A stretch of DNA of 64,000 nt from Verrucomicrobiales bacterium (GTDB lineage: Bacteria; Verrucomicrobiota; Verrucomicrobiia; Verrucomicrobiales; SLCJ01). A model generated the notes under the pieces. The model did no database searches. It was not told the DNA's origin and worked only from the letters and a program-made list of their open reading frames with translations. Location: contig JAGXGH010000139.1 of NCBI GenBank assembly GCA_024636835.1, positions 16,979 through 80,978 of the forward strand, in the 5' to 3' direction. Every line of letters begins with the position of its first letter. Positions within the stretch are counted from its first letter, which is position 1. Position numbers and translations under genes: made by a program. Positions 1-9,302 of this stretch are shown here, in pieces.

Positions 1-1046
1 TCCAAGCGGTAAACCCATTCCTGATTCTTATATTAATCCCAGTTTTCACCTACGGCATCTACCCTCTGGTGAATAAATTCTGGCACCTGACCCCGCTCAG
101 AAAAATGGGCGTCGGCCTTTTCCTGACTGCCGCTTCGTTCGGGGTTTCTGCGATCATTCAGCAATGGATCGACGCCGGACAATCACCAACCATCGCCTGG
201 CAGTTGCTCGCGTATCTACTCCTCACCTCGGGTGAGATCATGGTCTCGATCGTTTGCTTGGAGTTCGCTTACAAGAATTCACCGCTGTCGATGAAGTCGT
301 GGATCATGTCAGTCAACCTCGCAGCAGTCGCCGCCGGAAACCTACTTACCGCACAGATCAACCACTTCATTCAGGTTCCATCTCCAGTGGCCAGCGAGCT
401 CTCCGACTACCAAAAAGCCAAGGATGATAATCCCGAACAAGGCAATATTTTCACCTACTCCGGGTTCGATGAAAAAGTCGCCACCGATGACGATATCATC
501 GTCAATTTCACCGACAAGGGAGCCGTGAAGTCACGCCAAGTCCCCGCGCAATCCTCACTCGAAAACGCCGCCACGCTGATCCAGCATGCCGCGAACGAAA
601 ACGACCATAAGTTCCCACTAACCGAACAAGGACAGCAACTCATCGATGGCGTCACCGATCGATATGGATCACAACTCCGCTATCTCGTCATCAACAGCAC
701 CACCGCCAGTATTCTCTCTAACGGGCCCGACAAAAAGCCACTCACAAAATGGGATACCGGCGTCCTCATCACCTACTCCTCGGAAGCTGCCGTCTCAAAA
801 AACGAATCCATCTTCGCCGGCATTCAACCTGACAAACCGTGGCTCGAATCGCGCAGAGAAGAACTCGGAATTACCGAAGCAACACAGGATGAAGAAAATC
901 CACACGCACCATACACCCGCGAGTTCATCGCCGGCGGCCAGACCAAACTTCAAGGTGCCTCTTACTTCTGGTTCTTCACTGGACTGATGACACTCACCGC
1001 CATCATCTTCATCCCCGTGTCGATGCGATTCAAAGAAGTCGACTAA
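1..1046 (+). CDS. POT-family peptide transporter, C-terminal part (5' end outside window)
   Basis: The frame is already open at base 3, so the GTG at 69 is an internal valine and the gene begins before the window. The visible part has hydrophobic segments typical of the proton-dependent oligopeptide transporter (POT/PTR) branch of the major facilitator superfamily. A segment around LLLTSGEIMVSIVCLEFAY matches the conserved POT helix that carries a glycine-glutamate. A helix around SVNLAAVAAGNLLTAQ follows, then a final helix near the C-terminus ending in FIPVSMRF. Between the last two helices lies an unusually long hydrophilic loop of about 150 residues (roughly bases 390-950). The inferred role is proton-coupled di- or tripeptide uptake across the inner membrane. 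The family call is fairly secure from helix motifs; substrate is inferred. tatD follows 13 bases downstream on the same strand. Confidence 0.8.
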   Translation, partial: QAVNPFLILILIPVFTYGIYPLVNKFWHLTPLRKMGVGLFLTAASFGVSAIIQQWIDAGQSPTIAWQLLAYLLLTSGEIMVSIVCLEFAYKNSPLSMKSWIMSVNLAAVAAGNLLTAQINHFIQVPSPVASELSDYQKAKDDNPEQGNIFTYSGFDEKVATDDDIIVNFTDKGAVKSRQVPAQSSLENAATLIQHAANENDHKFPLTEQGQQLIDGVTDRYGSQLRYLVINSTTASILSNGPDKKPLTKWDTGVLITYSSEAAVSKNESIFAGIQPDKPWLESRREELGITEATQDEENPHAPYTREFIAGGQTKLQGASYFWFFTGLMTLTAIIFIPVSMRFKEVD

Positions 1047-1059
1047 TCCCCATCTCGCT

Positions 1060-1866
1060 TTGCTTACCGATTCTCACTGCCATCTCGCGTCGCACAAATT
1101 CGCTGAAGACGCCGACACCGTCATCGCCAACGCAATAGACAACGGAGTGTCGCCCATGATCACTCTCGGCACGTGTATCGAAGATTGGCAGAAAAACGTC
1201 GACCTCACCGCAGCGCACCAATCTGTATTCGCTTGCCTCGCCATCCACCCATGTGATGTCACAGAAGCACCCAATGACTGGGACCAACAACTCATTGATC
1301 GACTATCGGCATCGGAGAAAATCATCGCCATTGGAGAGACCGGACTCGACTACTTTCACCCCGCACCGTCGGGGTGGACAGACGAAGCCTATCGCGAAAA
1401 ACAGCAAACGCTTCTTCGTCGGCATTTCGAGATCGCCGAGCAATTCGGACTTAACATCGTCATCCACACCCGCGATAAATCCGGTCAACAATCGCTCGAC
1501 GACGCGCTGAAAATCGCCCGCGACTTCCGCGGAAAAGTCCGCCCGCTCTTTCACTGCTTCCTCGGCCCCATCGAAAACGCCGACGCCATCTTCGAGCTCG
1601 ACGGTATCATTTCGTTCACCGGCATCGCCACCTTCAAGAACGCACACGCCACCATCGAAGCCGCACGCCTCGCGCCCACCGACCGTTTCATCGTCGAGAC
1701 CGATGCGCCCTACCTCGCTCCAGTCCCACACCGAGGACAACGCAACGAACCCGCCTTCGTCCGCCACACGGCCGAAGCAATTGCCCAGCTACGCGGTGTC
1801 ACTCTCGACGAACTCACCGAGTCCACCAACGCCGTCGCCGACGGATTCTTCCGATTCAACCTGTAA
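1060..1866 (+). CDS. tatD: TatD family metal-dependent deoxyribonuclease
   Basis: The 268-residue product has the TatD length and all its metal ligands: the N-terminal T-D-S-H-C-H-L motif (His6, His8), Glu93 in GETGLDYF, His136 in VIHTRD, His165 in FHCF and Asp215 in VETDAPYLAP. The family are TIM-barrel amidohydrolase-fold 3'-5' exonucleases acting on DNA during repair and turnover. Translation appears to begin at TTG 1060, because the family always starts within two or three residues of the D-S-H-C-H motif and no ATG lies nearby. No clear Shine-Dalgarno sequence precedes it. The gap to the upstream transporter is only 13 bases, so co-transcription is likely. Confidence 0.92.
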   Translation: MLTDSHCHLASHKFAEDADTVIANAIDNGVSPMITLGTCIEDWQKNVDLTAAHQSVFACLAIHPCDVTEAPNDWDQQLIDRLSASEKIIAIGETGLDYFHPAPSGWTDEAYREKQQTLLRRHFEIAEQFGLNIVIHTRDKSGQQSLDDALKIARDFRGKVRPLFHCFLGPIENADAIFELDGIISFTGIATFKNAHATIEAARLAPTDRFIVETDAPYLAPVPHRGQRNEPAFVRHTAEAIAQLRGVTLDELTESTNAVADGFFRFNL

Positions 1867-1900
1867 CCGTGGCTTCCAGCCGCGAAGCTAAACCCCTGTC

Positions 1901-2329
1901 CTACAACAACTCCCTGAACTCCCGCCCAATCTCCGTCAGCCGCGCCTTCTCCTCATTAGAAAATTCGTAGGGTTTGATTTTTCCGACTCCCAATGTCCCC
2001 AGCACTTTGTCGCCATCATCCGAGAGGATTGCAATCGCCAACGATCCGGACACTCCCGTCTTCCGAGCATCCTCTTTCGCCACCCCGCCAAGATCCTGCT
2101 GGAGATTGCACAGCTCCACCGGTTCACGAGTCTGTGCTGCGACTCCTGCGATGCCTTTCCCGAAAGGAATCTTCGAGATCTTTTCCAAAAGAAAATCCGG
2201 CACCCCTTCTTTGGCAACCAGATACAACCACTCCCCCTCCGCCCGGTGCAGCGTCCCCGTCTGGCACCCAAACTCCACCATCGCTTCCTTCAACTTTTCG
2301 TAGCTATCGTTCATAGGGTTATCTTGCAA
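1901..2329 (-). CDS. Small GAF-domain protein
   Basis: The 142-residue protein is essentially one GAF domain. It has the alternating strand pattern with G-K-G-I-A-G-V-A near residue 75, the E-P-V-E-L-C-N loop, and the terminal helix rich in Glu and Arg (E-E-K-A-R-L-T-E-I). There are no membrane segments and no fused output domain, so it is a cytosolic stand-alone GAF sensor. Ligand and partner cannot be told from sequence. Its start codon faces the divergent glycosyltransferase gene across a 196-base gap. The first Met (MQDNPM) and a second Met five codons later are both possible starts. Confidence 0.75.
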   Translation of the reverse strand: MQDNPMNDSYEKLKEAMVEFGCQTGTLHRAEGEWLYLVAKEGVPDFLLEKISKIPFGKGIAGVAAQTREPVELCNLQQDLGGVAKEDARKTGVSGSLAIAILSDDGDKVLGTLGVGKIKPYEFSNEEKARLTEIGREFRELL

Positions 2330-2525
2330 TTAATCTACCGAACTGTCCAAGGAGTTTCGACAATCCTATTCACCAATGAGACTGGTGATCCGCCACTTCA
2401 CACTGCGATCACTTGCTTCACAAGCAAGGCAACCGTAACCTTCCGTGTTGATGATCGTTTTAGCGAAACGCTTTCGCTACCATTCTCGTCACCTTGGCGC
2501 TAGAGCCACCGTAAATGCCTGAGCA
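2330..2525. other. Divergent intergenic region with two small hairpins
   Basis: This gap lies between the divergent GAF and glycosyltransferase genes and must hold promoters for both. It contains two short perfect hairpins: 2412-2428 (CTTGCTT-CAC-AAGCAAG) and 2462-2478 (AGCGAAA-CGC-TTTCGCT). Neither is followed by a T-run, so they do not look like terminators. They could be operators or RNA structures. Confidence 0.4.
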
Positions 2526-3269
2526 ATGCAGATTTTCATCATCAACCTCGACCGCGCCACTGACCGCTGGGAATTCATCCAAAAGGCTTTCGCCGATTCC
2601 AAATACCCGATCAATCGCATTTCCGCGATCGATGGAAATATGCTCGAGCTCCCCATCGATGATTACTCCGAGAGTCGTTATCTCTGGCTCCACGGTAGAC
2701 CAACCAACCCTCGCCACGTTGGATGCTATCTCAGCCACGTAAATGCCATGAAGGCATTTTTGGAGACCGACGATGAATTTGCTCTGATCGCCGAGGATGA
2801 TCTGATCCTCCAACCCAACTTCGAAGAAGCCATCGAAGAAGCACTCACCCACAGCAAAAAATGGAACCTACTCCGACTCTCGGGGTTAAGCGCTGGTAAA
2901 CCCGTCAAAATCGCGCAACTCGCCAACGACTACTCTCTAAATATCAGCTTTGGAAGGATGAAGGGCACTGGGTCTTATATTGTCGACCGCAAGGCCGCTA
3001 AAGCATTCGTTAAGCACTTGCTCCCAATGCGCTTGCCCATCGATCACGCGATGGATCGCGAGTGGTTTTGCGGGTTGAAATCACTCGCCGTCCTTCCTTT
3101 TCCTGCCTCACAGGTGGACAGCGGATTCAAGTCAGGTATTCAGGTAGGCAAGAGTCTCAAACTTCCCGCTGCACGCCGATGGGTCACCACTTATCCCTAT
3201 CAGATCATCAACGAACTCTCGCGCTATCTCTTCCGAGGTTTGGGCTACCTCCGTGCGAAGATCACCTGA
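2526..3269 (+). CDS. Glycosyltransferase family 25 protein
   Basis: The 247-residue product matches the GT25 family (LPS/LOS galactosyltransferase type). The N-terminus reads I-F-I-I-N-L-D-R-A-T-D-R-W, the family's nucleotide-binding strand. CYLSH is at 67-71, an E-D-D metal/nucleotide-sugar motif at 90-92, and a late segment at G-S-Y-I-V-D-R-K-A-A is typical. No signal peptide or membrane helix is present, so it is a cytosolic or peripheral enzyme. The expected role is adding a sugar to lipopolysaccharide or another surface glycan; the sugar and acceptor are unknown. No other glycan genes flank it. Confidence 0.85.
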   Translation: MQIFIINLDRATDRWEFIQKAFADSKYPINRISAIDGNMLELPIDDYSESRYLWLHGRPTNPRHVGCYLSHVNAMKAFLETDDEFALIAEDDLILQPNFEEAIEEALTHSKKWNLLRLSGLSAGKPVKIAQLANDYSLNISFGRMKGTGSYIVDRKAAKAFVKHLLPMRLPIDHAMDREWFCGLKSLAVLPFPASQVDSGFKSGIQVGKSLKLPAARRWVTTYPYQIINELSRYLFRGLGYLRAKIT

Positions 3270-3497
3270 CTGCAAAGGAGTATGGACATGCCTGTCCATC
3301 GCTAGCGGTGCCTGAAACAGAATCAGATGATGATATGTCTTTAGATCGGGGCTGCATTAAAGTCGCCATCAACCAAGACCTTCAAGAGTGTCGGTGCTCC
3401 TCTAAACCTCGCCATCAACACCTCCTCCCGCGGCTATTCACCGATCAAACCTGCATTCACCGACAGCATCGCGTATCAACCCTGCCGGGTTCCGGCA

Positions 3498-6400
3498 TCA
3501 GTCCAACAACTTCTCAATCCGCTTCGCAGAAGTTTTCATCACGGCCTGGACGCGCGTAGCGAAGAGCGAAACCCGCCACTCCTGCAGCATCCAACCGACA
3601 TCATCCCAAGCAGGCGAAGAGGTGTCTTCCATCACACGCTCCAACCATCGCTCGTGCAGAGGGCGGATCTGATCCAGCTTCTGTAAATCCTTCATCAAAG
3701 GCTGCGAGTGCAAGCGCTCGATACGCTCCGCCAAAGCCGCGAAATAGATCGGGTATCGAGCGAACCACGTGGCCCCAGCACGCCGAAGAAAACGCGGACG
3801 CATCAACCAGTCGAACTGCTCACCAATATCATCCGCCACTTCACCGTAGTGACGATCACCGCGGTTTTTCTCTACAAAGTTCGCAACGCTCTGGTAATGC
3901 TTTGCCACACCTTCCACCCACTTCGCTACCTGCTCAGCTGCAGTGAACAGCTCGCCACGCATTTTTTCCGCGGCTATTTCAAAGCTCTCCGCATCGCGCG
4001 GTAATGGCATGCCCATCGACCACTCAACGGCAATCCCCATAATGTCGTCTCGGTTGGCCGCAGGCTCACTCCCCATCACAGGAAGCATCAACTTCGCATT
4101 CATCGACAGCGGAAACTTCTTCTCCACCCACTTCACTTGATCGGGATGCGCCATCATCGCCAGTCTCACACATCCCAGACGATGATTAATCTTCGCCTCG
4201 GCCTCGCTAGCGAAGACACGCACGCCGACGAACCGTCCTTCATCGACAAGTGCCGGCCACGCTTCACCTCCGCCGACTGAAACCGATTCCGGCAAGGGGT
4301 CAACTTCCCAGCTCGTCATCCCGGAAGCATCCCACCCCTCATTCGCCGCCTCGTCAAAACGCTCGGCGAGCATTTCCGAAAGCTGGTCACGAATCGCCGC
4401 CATATCGCCACCAAAGGCCAACTCCTCACCCTCGTCATCGCCCACCCATACTTTGGGGCGCAACTCGTCCGGCAACTTGCGCGAATCAATCATCGACGCG
4501 TGAATCAAGCGACCAGTTCGCTCCGCAAGAAACGTTGCCAATGCCGATTCGATGGCTCCCGACTTCTCGTAGCCTATCCATTGCCCGGCAAATGCCGCTG
4601 CCGTATCGGCCACGGGTTGGCAGGCTATTCTATCCTCTTTGGGCAACGCTCGAATGAGCTGCTCTACGCGTTGCTCCAAAGCTCCGTCCACTCCCCAGCC
4701 AGGCAACCAATCGGGAAACCCAGACAACTGATCGACGTGCACACCCAAAGTCACACCGTCATCTTTCGCGCCGGGGTCGTGTTGGTAATACACCGTGTAA
4801 GCCTCCTCTCCACAGACGATTTCGTCGGGAAATTGATCCACCTTGAGCCTTTCCAGATCGCCGGCCACACAATCTGCCACTTGAAGTTCCATCGCTTGTC
4901 GCTGCGCGTCGCTCAATCCCTTTCGCCAACGGTGAAACGCCTTCGCTGTGCACATTTCTCTCGGAATCACGCGCTCGAGAAACTCCACCACAAATTCCTC
5001 CGCCCAAAGCCCGGGCGAGCGCAGCTTCACCTCCAAAAGATGCACCGCATCGCGTACCTCCTCAATCTGTTGGAGGAAGTCCGGCTTCGATCTCATCCCG
5101 TCGCCGAGCAAGCCTTCGCGAATGAAAATTTCACGCGCTTTACCCACGTCCACACGCCCATAATGAAGCCGCCTACCGTCCACCACAACCAACCCGCCGC
5201 TGACGACACGCTCTTTGGCATACACCGCTCCCTGCGCCACATCCCAAGCCGCGTCGTAATAGTGGCTGCGACAAAGGTGTGGAGTGACTTCTTCCACCCA
5301 CGCAGGGTCTAATTTCGCACATTGCCGCGCCCATAAACGCGATGTCTCAACCAACTCAAACCCCAACACCCATTCGTGACGTGGGTTCGCATTGAACAAA
5401 CACGACCCAGGAAACACGGCGAACAACTTACCGCCCGCACCACGATACGCTTTCTCCTCCTTCTCCCACCAACCAATCTGACGCGGTACTCCGGCAAGAA
5501 TAGAACGGTGCACCGCATCGTAACCCGCACCATTTTCCGGCGAGTCGCTCACCGGCTTCACATGCCATTTGAACGACCGACGACACACCGCAAGCACCTC
5601 ATGGTGCAAGTTCGCCCACTCCTGCACTCGGCGAAAATTAACAAACCGGGCACTACAGAATTTCCGCAGTTGATTCATCTGCCACCTCCGTCCGTCGCGG
5701 AATTGCATTACCTCGCGCCACAGATGAACCAGCGAGAGAAAATCCGAGTCCACGTCCTTCCATTTCTCGTGCGCTTTGTCCGCCTCCTTGCGCTTCTCGG
5801 CCGGACGCTCGCGTGGATCCATAATACTCAGTCCGGCAACAATCACCGCCACCTCCGGCAGCGCGTTCTCTTTCTCCGCTGCCAACAGCATACGGCCAAG
5901 CTGCGGGTCCACTGGGATTTTTGAGAGCTTCCAACCGATGTCTGTCAGCTCATCACTTTTGCGATCGAGTGCACCGATCTCCCAAAGCGTTTTCCGACCT
6001 TCATTGATCGCTTTTGGCGACGGCGGATCGAGAAACGGAAACGTCCGGATATCGCCGAGCTCCAGCGCCTTCATCTGTAAAATCACACCAGCAAGAGAGG
6101 ACCGCCTGATCTCAGGATCGGTAAACTCCACCCGCGATTCAAATTCCTCCTCATCGTAAAGGCGCACGCAAATCCCATCCATCACCCGACCGCAACGCCC
6201 CATCCGTTGACGGGCCGACGCTTGCGATATCGGTTCAATCATCAACTGCTGAACACCTTTCCCCGGACGATAGCGACTCACCCTCGCCAAACCACTATCT
6301 ACGACGTAGATAATACGTGGGATTGTCAGCGAAGTTTCGGCAACATTGGTTGCCAACACAATCCGCCGCACACCCTGTGGCGGCGAAAAAATCATCCGCT

Positions 6401-7208
6401 GTTCCTTAATTCCCATCCGCGCAAACAGCGGCAGCACCTCGGTGCGCGGCAATCTCCACCCAGCAATCAGCTCCGCCGTCTCGCGAATCTCGCGCTCGCC
6501 CGGAAGGAAGATCAACATATCGCCTTCCTTATCAACGTCATCGATCCACTCCACCGCCCGACCAATGTGTCGCGCGAGTGGCTCGTCATCGCGAACTGAA
6601 GGCAAGTAATGAACATCTACAGGAAACGTCCGCCCTTCCACTTCGATAATCGGTGCATCACCGAAGAATTCAGCAAACCCTCCAGCGTCCATCGTTGCCG
6701 AACTGATGACCACTCGCAGGTCGGGACGTTTCTCAAGTAGCTGCTTCAGATACCCGAGGATGAAATCAATATTCAAGCTCCGCTCGTGCGCCTCATCGAG
6801 GATAATCACCCCATACTTGCGCAAAGCACGGTCTCCCCGTGTTTCGGCGAGCAAAATCCCATCGGTCATGAACTTGATGCGCGTGTCATCACTTGTTTGA
6901 TCACTGAACCGCACCTGACAACCCACCAATCCACCGACCTCAGACTTCAGCTCTTCGGCAACTCGTGAGGCCACGCCTGTCGCCGCGATTCGTCGAGGCT
7001 GTGTGCATCCGACCATCCCCTTCAAACCAAGCTCCGCCGAAACCTCCAGCGCCATCTTTGGTAGCTGGGTCGTCTTACCCGATCCAGTATCACCCACCAC
7101 CACAACCACTTGGTGGCCACGCATCGCCGCCATGATATCCTCGCGCCGACTCGCCACCGGCAAGTCGGGATAGGTTATCTTTGGGAGCTTGTCATGATCA
7201 GTGGACAT
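3498..7208 (-). CDS. hrpA: ATP-dependent RNA helicase HrpA
   Basis: At 1236 residues this is close to the Escherichia coli HrpA length (about 1300). Helicase motifs appear in order: Walker A GDTGSGKT at 39-46, DEAH at 138-141, and SAT at 170-172. Later come the motif VI region Q-R-M-G-R-C-G-R and the long C-terminal DUF3418-type region that separates HrpA from the shorter HrpB. HrpA proteins unwind RNA and rescue stalled or collided ribosomes on mRNA. The protein is cytosolic. It is a single-gene unit, with 228 bases of featureless sequence between it and the convergent glycosyltransferase gene. Confidence 0.95.
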   Translation of the reverse strand: MSTDHDKLPKITYPDLPVASRREDIMAAMRGHQVVVVVGDTGSGKTTQLPKMALEVSAELGLKGMVGCTQPRRIAATGVASRVAEELKSEVGGLVGCQVRFSDQTSDDTRIKFMTDGILLAETRGDRALRKYGVIILDEAHERSLNIDFILGYLKQLLEKRPDLRVVISSATMDAGGFAEFFGDAPIIEVEGRTFPVDVHYLPSVRDDEPLARHIGRAVEWIDDVDKEGDMLIFLPGEREIRETAELIAGWRLPRTEVLPLFARMGIKEQRMIFSPPQGVRRIVLATNVAETSLTIPRIIYVVDSGLARVSRYRPGKGVQQLMIEPISQASARQRMGRCGRVMDGICVRLYDEEEFESRVEFTDPEIRRSSLAGVILQMKALELGDIRTFPFLDPPSPKAINEGRKTLWEIGALDRKSDELTDIGWKLSKIPVDPQLGRMLLAAEKENALPEVAVIVAGLSIMDPRERPAEKRKEADKAHEKWKDVDSDFLSLVHLWREVMQFRDGRRWQMNQLRKFCSARFVNFRRVQEWANLHHEVLAVCRRSFKWHVKPVSDSPENGAGYDAVHRSILAGVPRQIGWWEKEEKAYRGAGGKLFAVFPGSCLFNANPRHEWVLGFELVETSRLWARQCAKLDPAWVEEVTPHLCRSHYYDAAWDVAQGAVYAKERVVSGGLVVVDGRRLHYGRVDVGKAREIFIREGLLGDGMRSKPDFLQQIEEVRDAVHLLEVKLRSPGLWAEEFVVEFLERVIPREMCTAKAFHRWRKGLSDAQRQAMELQVADCVAGDLERLKVDQFPDEIVCGEEAYTVYYQHDPGAKDDGVTLGVHVDQLSGFPDWLPGWGVDGALEQRVEQLIRALPKEDRIACQPVADTAAAFAGQWIGYEKSGAIESALATFLAERTGRLIHASMIDSRKLPDELRPKVWVGDDEGEELAFGGDMAAIRDQLSEMLAERFDEAANEGWDASGMTSWEVDPLPESVSVGGGEAWPALVDEGRFVGVRVFASEAEAKINHRLGCVRLAMMAHPDQVKWVEKKFPLSMNAKLMLPVMGSEPAANRDDIMGIAVEWSMGMPLPRDAESFEIAAEKMRGELFTAAEQVAKWVEGVAKHYQSVANFVEKNRGDRHYGEVADDIGEQFDWLMRPRFLRRAGATWFARYPIYFAALAERIERLHSQPLMKDLQKLDQIRPLHERWLERVMEDTSSPAWDDVGWMLQEWRVSLFATRVQAVMKTSAKRIEKLLD

Positions 7209-7268
7209 TCCCGACCACTATCCGCCTTCTTGAGCACGCATCAACAGCGTGTTCACATCGCTACACAC

Positions 7269-7385
7269 CGGGAGGGACGCTTTTCAAGAGTCCGTGACTT
7301 TGTGCGGTGGTGGAGAAATATACAGGGTGGGATAGACATGTGGCGCGAAAGGAAAGTCACGGACTGCTGAAAGCCGTCCCTCCCG
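7269..7385. repeat. Imperfect 33-bp inverted repeat (hairpin element, about 117 bp)
   Basis: Two 33-base arms (about 7269-7301 and 7353-7385) are complementary at 29 of 33 positions around a 51-base centre. Each outer end begins with CGGGAGGGACG and each inner end is AGTCCGTGACTTT. There is no coding potential. It sits in the 294-base gap between the divergent hrpA and vapB genes. The shape fits a REP/BIME-like or miniature mobile element rather than a terminator, as there is no T-run. Confidence 0.7.
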
Positions 7386-7502
7386 TTTGGATGAAGAAAT
7401 CAAACCACTCACCGCAGAAATCCCCCCTCCTCCCTCTCCAAGCAGACGATTACCCATTACAAAGCGATTGACGAAACGCATCATTGATGACTTAATTGAT
7501 GC

Positions 7503-7727
7503 ATGCGGACAACGATAACCATCGATGACAATCTTTATGAGACCGCTGCAGCTGCGGCAGCGGAAAAAAACGTCTCAGCACTCGTCACCAAAGCTTTGGA
7601 ATTAATCATCGCCACTGACAGCAAGAAAAGGTTGATGAATCTGGCAGGAAAAGCACCTGACTTCACAATACCGGATAGGGATTCGAGAACTTCCAGCCTA
7701 CGTATTGCAGAGGATTCGTGCGACTAG
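7503..7727 (+). CDS. VapB-like antitoxin
   Basis: The 74-residue protein starts MRTTITIDDNLYETAAAAA, the N-terminal strand and first helix of the short VapB/DUF2191 type antitoxins that bind DNA as dimers. Its C-terminal half is charged and likely unstructured, as expected for the toxin-neutralising arm. The vapC gene follows after 21 bases. A partial inverted repeat (GCATCA ... TGATGC, about 7478-7502) directly overlaps the start region and is a candidate autoregulatory operator. Confidence 0.8.
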   Translation: MRTTITIDDNLYETAAAAAAEKNVSALVTKALELIIATDSKKRLMNLAGKAPDFTIPDRDSRTSSLRIAEDSCD

Positions 7728-7748
7728 TGACCCGCTCAGCACTAAATC

Positions 7749-8114
7749 ATGGTCATTGCCGATACCAACATCTGGTGTGATTTCTTCCGTCACGGAGATT
7801 CCACGCTCGCCACACTGATGGAACACGACTTCCTTGCGATTCATCCCTTGGTCATCGGTGAGCTTTCTGTGGGCATGTTGCCCAAGCGCAAACAGACGAT
7901 CAAAGACTTACAAAATCTGCCGACCATTCGGACGATTTCGGACACCGAGGCGTTCACTCTCATCGAGGAACGACAGCTTTTCGGTCAGGGCGTTCAATGG
8001 AACGACATATTGATCCTTGGTGCTGTTCTCACCACGCTGGGAGCCCTACTTTGGACGAGAGATCGACGCCTCGCCAAAATCGCGGCGAGCTACAATGTTT
8101 GCTACCAAAAATAG
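7749..8114 (+). CDS. VapC-like PIN-domain toxin
   Basis: The 121-residue product is a single PIN domain. The acidic active-site residues are visible in A-D-T-N-I-W (N-terminus), G-E-L-S-V-G, W-N-D-I-L-I and T-R-D-R-R-L. VapC toxins are Mg2+-dependent ribonucleases, often cleaving tRNA or rRNA. Pairing with the upstream antitoxin gene with a 21-base spacer supports a toxin-antitoxin operon. The RNA target is not predictable. All catalytic positions are intact, so the toxin is probably active. Confidence 0.88.
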   Translation: MVIADTNIWCDFFRHGDSTLATLMEHDFLAIHPLVIGELSVGMLPKRKQTIKDLQNLPTIRTISDTEAFTLIEERQLFGQGVQWNDILILGAVLTTLGALLWTRDRRLAKIAASYNVCYQK

Positions 8115-8243
8115 CATCATAACCATCCCGTGTTCTTGAAAAGCACCGTGTTTTTTTGCCGATTTTGGAGTACGGCTCGCTCAATCAGCCTGTGAGTTCT
8201 GATCTCCTTGAATACATACCTCCGCCAACGCGAATGTGTCGTT

Positions 8244-9197
8244 ATGAAAACACTACCCCTAGTAACCGCACTCGCTCTGCCTCTCAGCGCATTCGCCGGA
8301 GAGACTCCACCACCAGTCGTTACTCCTCCTGTGGACGAAGGTTCTGTATTCGACGCCGCACAGCGTCCGATCACCAACCCAACCTTGTTCGACCTGCCCT
8401 TGGCTAGAACACAGGTTCACGGGATCTACATGTATCACCGTTTCCCGGATTCACTCGATACCCAACTCGGTGAAGTTCCCGCAGGCGGCGAGGCAAATAT
8501 CTTCGCCCTTCAGTTGGAGTTTGCCCTGACAGACACCATCTCGTTCACCGCCACAAAGGACGGCTACGCTGATGTCAATTTCGATAGCAATTCACCAATG
8601 AGTGATGCTGACGGCTTCGCCAACCTTGCGGGTGGACTGAAGTGGAACTTCTACAAAAATGAAGCAACCGGAGTCGCAGCTGCGTTCACCGGTGTTGTCG
8701 AATTTCCAGTCGGAGACGAAGACATCTTCCAAGGTGAAGGCGACGGCGCAGCCATCCTCTCGCTCTCCGGCATGAGAATCGGTGAGAATTACCAAGTCGC
8801 CAGCGTGCTGGGTGCCAAGCTCCCATTCGACAACAACGCGGAGTCGATCGTCGGATACGCGAGCGGACATTTCAGCTACAAGGTAACCTCATGGTTCCAG
8901 CCACTCATCGAAGCGAACTGGTTCTACGTCATCGATGAAGGCGACGGTGGCTCTCGTTACAGCGACCAAGTCGCCGGCGCAGTTCCTGCAGTCGTCAACT
9001 TCGAGGGCGGCGATCTGTTTAACCTCGGTGCAGCCAATGCATCGGAAAACAGGAACTTCTTCACGATCGCTATCGGTGCACGTTTCCCAATCACCGAAAA
9101 CCTCGCTCTGGGTGCAGCCTACGAACTGCCACTCACCGACGATGGTGCGAGCCTAATGAAGGATCGCGTCACCGTTGATGTGGTTTACACCTTCTGA
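8244..9197 (+). CDS. Predicted outer-membrane beta-barrel protein
   Basis: The 317-residue protein begins MKTLPLVTALALPLSAFAGE, a clean signal peptide with an A-F-A cleavage site. For this reason the ATG at 8244 is chosen over an upstream in-frame ATG at 8208. The mature protein has alternating amphipathic strands with many aromatic residues and ends in VDVVYTF. A terminal Phe is the usual signal for barrel insertion by the BAM complex. No specific family was recognised; it may act as a porin-like or transport-related barrel. A strong terminator follows at 9222, so it is monocistronic. Confidence 0.7.
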   Translation: MKTLPLVTALALPLSAFAGETPPPVVTPPVDEGSVFDAAQRPITNPTLFDLPLARTQVHGIYMYHRFPDSLDTQLGEVPAGGEANIFALQLEFALTDTISFTATKDGYADVNFDSNSPMSDADGFANLAGGLKWNFYKNEATGVAAAFTGVVEFPVGDEDIFQGEGDGAAILSLSGMRIGENYQVASVLGAKLPFDNNAESIVGYASGHFSYKVTSWFQPLIEANWFYVIDEGDGGSRYSDQVAGAVPAVVNFEGGDLFNLGAANASENRNFFTIAIGARFPITENLALGAAYELPLTDDGASLMKDRVTVDVVYTF

Positions 9198-9221
9198 TTG
9201 GATCCCATAAAACGCATCCTT

Positions 9222-9262
9222 AAAGCGGGCAGTGGTCAATGCGACCCTGCCCGCTTTTTTTG
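9222..9262 (+). terminator. Rho-independent terminator after the barrel protein gene
   Basis: AAAGCGGGCAG pairs with CTGCCCGCTTT across a 14-base loop, and the descending arm runs into seven T residues. It lies 25 bases after the stop codon at 9197. The A-rich ascending arm could also support weak termination in the opposite direction. Confidence 0.9.
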
Positions 9263-9302
9263 CTCCCGTGAGCCGTCTTCCACTGGTAAAGCTTAGCCAC
9301 CC

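Noticed and set aside
2412..2478. Terminators between the GAF and glycosyltransferase genes
   Set aside because: The two hairpins lack T-runs and lie between divergent starts, where terminators are not expected.
4500..5312. 270-codon plus-strand frame inside hrpA
   Set aside because: It is antisense to a well-supported helicase and rich in residues typical of reverse-strand GC-rich codons.
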